Assembly: GCA_045536155.1 (NCBI GenBank)
Contig: JAZSMZ010000155.1
Coordinates: 1 to 10,635 of the forward strand
From: JAZQNC01 sp045536155
Lineage (GTDB): Bacteria > Bacillota > Clostridia > Oscillospirales > CAG-272
Direction: 5' to 3'
Length of the DNA stretch: 10,635 bases
Below are positions 5,582 through 10,635 of the stretch, one piece after another. The notes under the pieces are model-generated. The model was not told the DNA's origin. It was given only the letters and a program-made list of their open reading frames with translations, and made no database searches. The position numbers and the translations under genes are program-made. The stretch's first letter is position 1. Each line of letters opens with the position of its first letter.

Positions 5582-6877
5582 TTAAGTTGTTTCTTTCGGG
5601 TTCAAGGGGATATAAATGCCTTCGGCATTGATGTCCTTGGCATTGGAAACGTATTCGCTTACTACGTCAAGCAGACCGGGAGTGAAGTAGATCTTTTTGA
5701 CTGCTTCCGATTTCGAGCAGAAAATCTCGTAAGCATCGAACTGCTTATCGGTGATCGGCTTCGTTTTGACGTTGAAGTAGCGATTGATGAGGGCGAGTGT
5801 GTCTTCGCGCTTCATAATGTAGTACGATCTGCCCGATGTAACGTCCATACCGGGGAAGGAGATGAAGTTTATCGAAGCATCATTAATGCTGAAGAACGCC
5901 TTTGCAAAATAGGTAAGGTCTTCAATCTTGAGTGTGGTGCGCACGTTGCTGTAAAGCTCGCTTAGCATACCAACTACGGTGGACACGCTCAGATTGTCCT
6001 TGATCTGCTTTAAAAGCGCGGTCAAAAAGATCTTCTGGGCATCGATTCGTCCGAGGTCGCCCTGAACGAAGTCGGCGCGGAAGCGTATAAATTCCTGCGC
6101 TTTTTCGCCGTTGAGTATCTGGTATCCGGGTTTTATGTCGATGTTCAGATCCTGATCGGGATCGTAATATTTCATTTCAAAGGGAACGTCGATCGGCACG
6201 CCTCCGATTATATCGACGATGTTCATAAAGCCCTGCAGATTTACGATGGCGTAATAGTCGATGGTGATCGCCAGATTTGCTTCAAGAACGGCTACGGTGT
6301 CTTCAAGAGCCTCTTTTTCAACGTCTGCCTTTCCCTCGTTGTATGCCGATATGCGGAGGTTGTTGTAAAGGCTGTTTACCTTGAGCGGATGCTCCTGAAT
6401 TTCAATATAGGTGTCGCGCGGGATTTGCATTATCGAGATCTCGCCGTTTTTCACGTCAAAGGACGCGAGCATTATAACGTCGGTGTTGTAGCCGACGTTG
6501 TCGTGACCGAGCACAAGGAAGGTGTAGTAGTCCTTTTTGCGTCCTACGCTCGAATCCACGTCGATGTTGGGCGGATTAACGTCGCCGACGATGGCGGGAT
6601 TGTCCTTGTTGCCGTCGGGCTTTATTTCGACGTCGGGCTTGTAGGTGATAAGGTAAACTCCGAGGCAGAGTGCCATAAAGATAAGCGCCGATAAGATCGC
6701 GCTGAGCACTACGGTGATGACCTTGGTGCGCTCGGATGCGGTAAGAGGACGTTTTTTTTGCGAAGATCTTGAAGCGGTGCGCAAATTGCTTCCGTATACT
6801 ACGCCGTCGTTTGTTACCACTCTGAGTGAAGGATTGGTATTCGGGCGTCTGTTGTGTGCATTGGGATTGTGATTCAT
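5582..6877 (-). CDS. LytR-CpsA-Psr (LCP) family wall-polymer transferase (431 aa)
   Basis: LCP enzymes move lipid-linked anionic polymers (teichoic acid, capsule) onto peptidoglycan outside the membrane. The N-terminus (1-52) is cytoplasmic, rich in Asn, Arg and Lys. One transmembrane helix (about 53-78, VITVVLSAILSALIFMALCL) follows, then a Lys/Asp/Pro-rich spacer and the extracellular LCP domain from about 117. Conserved parts: FLVLGHDN (120-127), NTDVIMLASFD (131-141), QIPRDTYIEI (151-160, catalytic-type Arg154), VNSLYN (167-172), IDIIGGVPIDVP-like text (221-232), and RFRADFVQGDLGRIDAQKIFLTAL (265-288) with the family's Asp/Arg residues. A C-terminal part of about 90 residues is less conserved. 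It starts 2 nt after the yqeK stop, with GAAAGG (complement of 6884-6889) as ribosome binding site. An LCP gene between yqeK and rsfS is a usual Clostridia arrangement; the specific polymer cannot be told. Confidence 0.95.
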   Translation of the reverse strand: MNHNPNAHNRRPNTNPSLRVVTNDGVVYGSNLRTASRSSQKKRPLTASERTKVITVVLSAILSALIFMALCLGVYLITYKPDVEIKPDGNKDNPAIVGDVNPPNIDVDSSVGRKKDYYTFLVLGHDNVGYNTDVIMLASFDVKNGEISIMQIPRDTYIEIQEHPLKVNSLYNNLRISAYNEGKADVEKEALEDTVAVLEANLAITIDYYAIVNLQGFMNIVDIIGGVPIDVPFEMKYYDPDQDLNIDIKPGYQILNGEKAQEFIRFRADFVQGDLGRIDAQKIFLTALLKQIKDNLSVSTVVGMLSELYSNVRTTLKIEDLTYFAKAFFSINDASINFISFPGMDVTSGRSYYIMKREDTLALINRYFNVKTKPITDKQFDAYEIFCSKSEAVKKIYFTPGLLDVVSEYVSNAKDINAEGIYIPLNPKETT

Positions 6878-6879
6878 GA

Positions 6880-7497
6880 TTAGCCTTTCGTTTGATCAAA
6901 ACGCTGCATCAAAAGGTGATTGCGGGATGCAATTGTATCAAAATCGATCATTCTGCCGCTTGATACGAGATCGCTGATCGTCATATCAAAGGACATAATA
7001 AGTGTATTTCTCAGTAATACGTGCTTTTCGGTATTGCCAAGACCGTTGTAAAAATAGTTCCTTAACGCTACGCAGTCGCGAAACGTGCGAGTGGGCTCGA
7101 TGTAGTCGGCAAGATAGAGTATCGACTCGGCAAGCGTCATATTCGCGCGTCCCGTTGTGTGATATCGTATGCAGTTAAAAACGAAATCGTCGCAAAGGTC
7201 GGGATAATTTTCACGCGCCAGAGCAGCGCCCGTTTTTGCGTGAAAGGTTTTGGGAGAGGCAATGTCCGATTTCGTGTACGGAATAGAGAACCTTTCGCAG
7301 AGTGCGATATGCCCGTCTGTGTCGAGCTGCTTTGTCACATCGTGCAGATATGCCGCGATCGAAAGCCGCTCGGTGTCGCGCTCGTCAAGCGAGAAGATTC
7401 CCGCAAGCACACGGCATTCCTCTTCAACGGCAAGTGAATGGTCGTAGCGTTTTCCGCTGACGTATTTTTTTATCTCTTCTTTAAAATCGACAGTCAA
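6880..7497 (-). CDS. yqeK: YqeK, HD-domain Ap4A hydrolase (205 aa, TTG start)
   Basis: YqeK is a metal-dependent HD phosphohydrolase; characterised members split diadenosine tetraphosphate symmetrically into two ADP. Metal ligands appear in the family order: RYDHS (His20), YLHDVTK (His52, Asp53), FHAKTG (His86), IRYHTTGR (His113) and LADYIEP (Asp131). The length is normal (about 190-210 aa). The start codon is TTG (7495-7497): an in-frame TGA (complement of 7504-7506) lies three codons upstream, and no ATG or GTG in frame precedes the catalytic region. It lies 13 nt after rdgB and 2 nt before the LCP gene. In many Bacillota nadD precedes yqeK; here rdgB does. Confidence 0.95.
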   Translation of the reverse strand: MTVDFKEEIKKYVSGKRYDHSLAVEEECRVLAGIFSLDERDTERLSIAAYLHDVTKQLDTDGHIALCERFSIPYTKSDIASPKTFHAKTGAALARENYPDLCDDFVFNCIRYHTTGRANMTLAESILYLADYIEPTRTFRDCVALRNYFYNGLGNTEKHVLLRNTLIMSFDMTISDLVSSGRMIDFDTIASRNHLLMQRFDQTKG

Positions 7498-7503
7498 ATT
7501 ATT

Positions 7504-7508
7504 TCACC
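7504..7508 (-). promoter_or_regulatory. Ribosome binding site deciding the TTG start of yqeK
   Basis: The minus strand reads GGTGA (complement of 7504-7508), 6 nt before the TTG at 7495-7497. Together with the in-frame stop at the same place, this fixes the start. It lies between the rdgB stop (7511-7513) and yqeK, so ribosomes finishing rdgB are close by. Confidence 0.7.
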
Positions 7509-7510
7509 GT

Positions 7511-8104
7511 TCAGCTTTTTTTAACGTGATTTTCAAGTATTTCGGCAAATTGGCGCATCGCGCGTCCGCGATGGCTTACCGAATGCTTTTCGTCGGAGGT
7601 AAGCTCGCCGAAGGTCTTGTCAAATTCGGGGCAGTAGAATATGGGATCGTATCCGAAGCCGCCTTCTCCGTGCTTTTCGTGAAGAATTGTTCCCTCGCAT
7701 TCGCCGCGGCAGACGTAAACTTCTCCCTCGGGAGATATTGCGGTAAGAGCGCAGACAAATCTCGCTGTGCGATGCTCGTCGTCGACGTTTTCCAAATTCT
7801 TGAGCAGTAGCACGATGTTGTCCTCGTCGTCGCCGCCCGAATATCTTGCTGAATAGACACCGGGTGCTCCGTCGAGCGCATCAACGGCAAGGCCGGAATC
7901 GTCGGCGACCGACCAGCGGTCATTTGCGGCGGCGGCGCGTGCCTTGATAAGCGAATTTTCCTCGAAGGTCGTGCCTGTTTCGTCAACATCGCCCACACCC
8001 ACGTCGGATGCGGAAATGACCTCGAAATCGGGCGATATCGATAATACAAGCTCGCTCATTTCGGCAAGCTTCTTTTTGTTGTGAGATGCAAGTACAATTT
8101 TCAT
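7511..8104 (-). CDS. rdgB: XTP/dITP diphosphatase, RdgB/HAM1 family (197 aa)
   Basis: A cytosolic enzyme that hydrolyses dITP, XTP and ITP to monophosphate and pyrophosphate, keeping deaminated purines out of DNA and RNA. Family motifs in order: the N-terminal ASHNKKKLAEM (residues 6-16), FEENSLIKARAAA (47-59), VADDSGLAVDALDGAPGVYSA (66-86, with the catalytic-type Asp68/Asp69), GEGGFGYDPIF (146-156) and SHRGRAM (177-183). Length is standard. GAGGAG lies about 10 nt before the ATG, in the 22-nt gap after ftsY. No missing residue or frameshift is seen. Confidence 0.97.
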   Translation of the reverse strand: MKIVLASHNKKKLAEMSELVLSISPDFEVISASDVGVGDVDETGTTFEENSLIKARAAAANDRWSVADDSGLAVDALDGAPGVYSARYSGGDDEDNIVLLLKNLENVDDEHRTARFVCALTAISPEGEVYVCRGECEGTILHEKHGEGGFGYDPIFYCPEFDKTFGELTSDEKHSVSHRGRAMRQFAEILENHVKKS

Positions 8105-8126
8105 ATTTGTTCAGCTCCTCAAAGCC

Positions 8127-9035
8127 TCAGCTCTCAAAAAGGGCATTTACGAAATCACTTGCAACAAAGGGTTGCATATCGTCCACCTTTTCGCCGACGC
8201 AGATGAAGCGCACGGGAATGTTAAGCTCCTTTTTGATGGAAAATACGATTCCGCCCTTTGCGGTGCCGTCAAGCTTTGTCATGACAAGGCCGGTGATCTC
8301 AGCGGCATTTTTGAACTCTTTTGCCTGATTTACGGCATTCTGACCTGTGGTGCTGTCGAGCACGAGAAGGGTCTCCCTGTCGCACTCGGGCAGCTCGCGC
8401 GATATTACGCGATTGATCTTTGCAAGCTCGTCCATGAGATTTTTCTTGTTGTGAAGACGTCCGGCGGTATCGACGATAAGTATGTCTGCCTTGCGGCTTT
8501 TTGCGGCGTTTACGGCATCGAACACAACCGCGGCAGGATCACTGCCTTCGGTGTGCTTGATAAGGTCAACACCAACTCGCTCTGCCCAGACTCCGAGCTG
8601 GTCGATGGCGGCGGCACGGAATGTGTCGGCGGCGGCCAAAACGACCTTCTTGCCCTGGTTTTTGTATACGTTTGCAAGCTTTGCGACGGATGTTGTCTTG
8701 CCAACTCCGTTTACGCCGATAACAAGGATGATCGACGGAGAGGTGCCAAGCTTAAGCTCCTCGCCCTCGCCGATGGCCTCGATAAGTATCTCACGAAGCG
8801 CCTGCTTTGCCTCATCACCGTCGGTGATGCGCTCGTCCTTGATGCGCTCGCGAAGCTTTTCGATTATCTCCTCTGCCGAAGCGACGCCTGTGTCTGCCAT
8901 GATAAGAAGCTCCTCGAGCTCCTCAAGCAGCTCCTCGTCCACCTTGACAAAGGCCTTGAATATATTGTTTACCTGGCCGAAAACGGCATCCTTTGTCTTT
9001 TTGAGTCCGTCTTTCAGTCTGTCGAAAAATGCCAT
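8127..9035 (-). CDS. ftsY: Signal recognition particle receptor FtsY (302 aa)
   Basis: SRP-family GTPase at the inner face of the membrane that docks SRP-bound ribosomes for co-translational insertion. It starts with MAFFDRLKDGLKKTK (1-15), the amphipathic membrane-targeting helix, runs through a four-helix N domain (about 20-95), and then the G domain: P-loop GVNGVGKTT (107-115), DTFRAAA (137-143), DTAGR (189-193), TKLDGTAKGG (253-262) and GEKVDD (281-286). The long acidic A domain of E. coli FtsY is absent, as is normal in Gram-positives. The frame is open for 38 more codons upstream, overlapping smc, but the ATG at 9033-9035 has GGAG 8 nt before it and begins the conserved N-terminus. It follows smc by 49 nt, a widespread pairing in Bacillota. 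Confidence 0.97.
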   Translation of the reverse strand: MAFFDRLKDGLKKTKDAVFGQVNNIFKAFVKVDEELLEELEELLIMADTGVASAEEIIEKLRERIKDERITDGDEAKQALREILIEAIGEGEELKLGTSPSIILVIGVNGVGKTTSVAKLANVYKNQGKKVVLAAADTFRAAAIDQLGVWAERVGVDLIKHTEGSDPAAVVFDAVNAAKSRKADILIVDTAGRLHNKKNLMDELAKINRVISRELPECDRETLLVLDSTTGQNAVNQAKEFKNAAEITGLVMTKLDGTAKGGIVFSIKKELNIPVRFICVGEKVDDMQPFVASDFVNALFES

Positions 9036-9084
9036 AGATAAAACTCCGATAAATATGGTTTGATCGCAAAAAGCGATGTGGTTA

Positions 9085-10635
9085 TTACAGCTTGACTCCC
9101 AGCTTCTCTTCAACCTCGCTGATATCAAGGGTGAGCACCTTGGATACACCGCGGCGGGGCATCGTTACGCCGTAGATCGTGTCGGCGCGTTCCATTGTGC
9201 CGCGACGGTGGGTGATGATAACGAACTGGGTGTGGGGAGAATAGCGGCGTGCGTATTCGGCAAAGCGAGCGACGTTGACGTCGTCGAGAGCCGCCTCGAT
9301 CTCGTCGAGCACGCAGAAGGGAGTGGGGTTGATGTTGAGTATCGCGAAGAAGAGCGCGATCGCAACGAAGGATTGCTCACCGCCCGAAAGGAGGGAAAGC
9401 GATTTGATGATCTTTCCGGGAGGAGCGACGTTTATCTCGATACCGCTCTGCAGTACGTCGGTGGGATCGGTGAGCTTGAGTTCAGCAGATCCGCCGCCGA
9501 ACAGCTCGCGGAATACGGTGTTGAAGGATATCGAGAGCGAATCGATGGTTTCGGTAAATTTCTCGCGCATCTCGCGCTCGAGATTGTCGATGATCGAAAG
9601 CAGCTCGTTTTTCGATTTTTCAAGGTCGCCGATCTGCTCTGACATGAATTCGTGTCTTTCGCGGACCTCCTTGAATTCCTCGATAGCCGATGTGTTGACG
9701 TTTCCGAGCGCCTTGAGCTTTGAACGAAGCTCGTTTTGAAGCGTTGCGGTCTCGCGTCTGTTTGCCTCGGTAACGGGAATGTAGTTGAGCTCCTTTGCTC
9801 CCGAGGGAGAAAGCTCGTACTCTTCCCAAAGCTTTTCGGTGAGCTTGTCAAATTCGTTTTTGACTTGCTCACGCTTGTTTTCGAGTCGGTTGTATTCGAA
9901 AAAGAGATTTTCGCGTCTGTTGCTCTGCTCTTTGATCTTCGAGCGGAGCTCGGAAAGCTCGGCATCCTGACGTCCAGAGGTGCTGTTGAGCTCGGCAAGC
10001 TCGCGAGTGAGGTTGTCGATATCGTCGGACAGCGCTCTCTCGTCGTCCTCGGTAAGGGCGATTCTGTTTTTAAGGTCGGCAATGCGGCCCTCGCGCTCTT
10101 TTATGACCGTTTCGCTCTTTAAGAGCTGGTCGTTAAGAGATGCAATGGTAAGATCGGTCATCGAAACGGTATTTTCCGATGCCTCGTGGTCCTTTTTGCG
10201 CTCTGCAGCCTTCAGACGAAGGGTGGTGAGCGCATCGGAAGCCTTTGTGATAAGCTTTGTTATCTCGATTCGTGCGCTTTCCGTTTCGCTCTCTTCCTTG
10301 ACAAAGCTGTCTATCATTTCGCCGAGCTTTGCGATATCGCCGTCAATAACGGCCATATCAGAATCGGCGCTGTTTACAGCATCAAAAAGAGAATTAAGCT
10401 CGTTTTCGAGCGCGGATATGCTTTCTTTGTCGCTGTCGCGCTGAGAGATAAGCACCTGACACTGGGTGTTTTCCGCCTGATAAAGTCGCGCGATAATGGC
10501 GAGGCGGTCATTGATCTCGTTTATCTTGTCCTGCGATTCGCTAAGAGCGGCATTGGCGCTGTCAAGTCGCTTTTGTGCTGCCGCGATCTCGACGTCGGCA
10601 CGAGCGATCTCGGCATCGATGCGGGAGATCTCGCT
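9085..10635 (-). CDS. smc: Chromosome partition protein Smc, C-terminal 516 residues (5' end outside window)
   Basis: Smc is the ATPase core of the bacterial condensin (Smc-ScpAB) that compacts and separates chromosomes. The reading frame is open to the right edge of the window, so the ATPase N-lobe, first coil and hinge are not seen. Visible are about 350 residues of charged coiled coil rich in Glu, Lys, Leu and Ser (the arm returning from the hinge), interrupted by an ELSPSGAKELNYIPVTEA-like stretch near DNA 9770-9810. The ATPase C-lobe follows: VFRELFGGGSAELKL, ABC signature LSGGEQ (9373-9390), Walker B CVLDE with the following IEAALDD (around 9280-9315), and ITHRRGTMERAD with the switch His. 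The gene ends normally at TAA (9085-9087). It appears to be upstream in the operon, with ftsY next after 49 nt. Confidence 0.96.
   Translation of the reverse strand, partial: SEISRIDAEIARADVEIAAAQKRLDSANAALSESQDKINEINDRLAIIARLYQAENTQCQVLISQRDSDKESISALENELNSLFDAVNSADSDMAVIDGDIAKLGEMIDSFVKEESETESARIEITKLITKASDALTTLRLKAAERKKDHEASENTVSMTDLTIASLNDQLLKSETVIKEREGRIADLKNRIALTEDDERALSDDIDNLTRELAELNSTSGRQDAELSELRSKIKEQSNRRENLFFEYNRLENKREQVKNEFDKLTEKLWEEYELSPSGAKELNYIPVTEANRRETATLQNELRSKLKALGNVNTSAIEEFKEVRERHEFMSEQIGDLEKSKNELLSIIDNLEREMREKFTETIDSLSISFNTVFRELFGGGSAELKLTDPTDVLQSGIEINVAPPGKIIKSLSLLSGGEQSFVAIALFFAILNINPTPFCVLDEIEAALDDVNVARFAEYARRYSPHTQFVIITHRRGTMERADTIYGVTMPRRGVSKVLTLDISEVEEKLGVKL

Noticed and set aside
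8172..9041. Open frame of about 289 codons on the plus strand, opposite ftsY
   Set aside because: Antisense shadow of a well-conserved gene; no promoter or ribosome binding site, and composition is that of a reversed coding frame.
9063..9077. Small hairpin ATCGC-AAAAA-GCGAT in the smc-ftsY gap as a terminator
   Set aside because: Only 5 bp of stem and no T run after it on the minus strand; ftsY follows closely and is probably co-transcribed.

Overview
The window looks like chromosomal DNA of a Gram-positive, low-to-mid GC bacterium of the Bacillota, most likely class Clostridia (an Oscillospirales-type genome is my best guess). The grounds are the smc-ftsY pair, the yqeK / LytR-CpsA-Psr / rsfS / leuS gene order, strong Shine-Dalgarno sites, consensus sigma-A promoters and an S-layer-homology protein. 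No phage, insertion sequence, transposase or CRISPR array is visible.

Left edge (1-255): the 5' part of a tRNA-Gln(CUG) gene lies on the minus strand, cut by the window edge. It has a perfect-consensus promoter and phased A-tracts upstream. A second perfect-consensus promoter faces the other way and drives a plus-strand operon.

Plus-strand operon (256-2708): four genes with short or overlapping joints. In order they are an HPr-kinase/PEPCK-like P-loop kinase, a PqqD-like peptide-recognition protein (ATGA overlap), an exported S-layer-homology protein with an acidic Thr/Glu/Asp linker, and a soluble S24/S26-type serine peptidase with a Ser/His rather than Ser/Lys signature. Together they resemble the tailoring part of a ribosomal-peptide pathway (binder, kinase, peptidase), but no precursor peptide or radical-SAM enzyme is present. 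This is the least explained part of the window. The operon ends at a hairpin that also serves the converging operon.

Minus-strand operon (10635 down to 2751): seven co-directional housekeeping genes with gaps of 2 to 49 nt: smc (5' part outside the window), ftsY, rdgB, yqeK, an LCP-family cell-wall ligase, rsfS and leuS. They cover chromosome organisation, membrane targeting of ribosomes, nucleotide-pool cleaning, Ap4A breakdown, wall-polymer attachment, ribosome silencing and leucyl-tRNA charging. No internal promoter or attenuator is apparent. The operon's own promoter lies outside the window, upstream of smc. nadD, often found directly before yqeK in Bacillota, is absent from that position.
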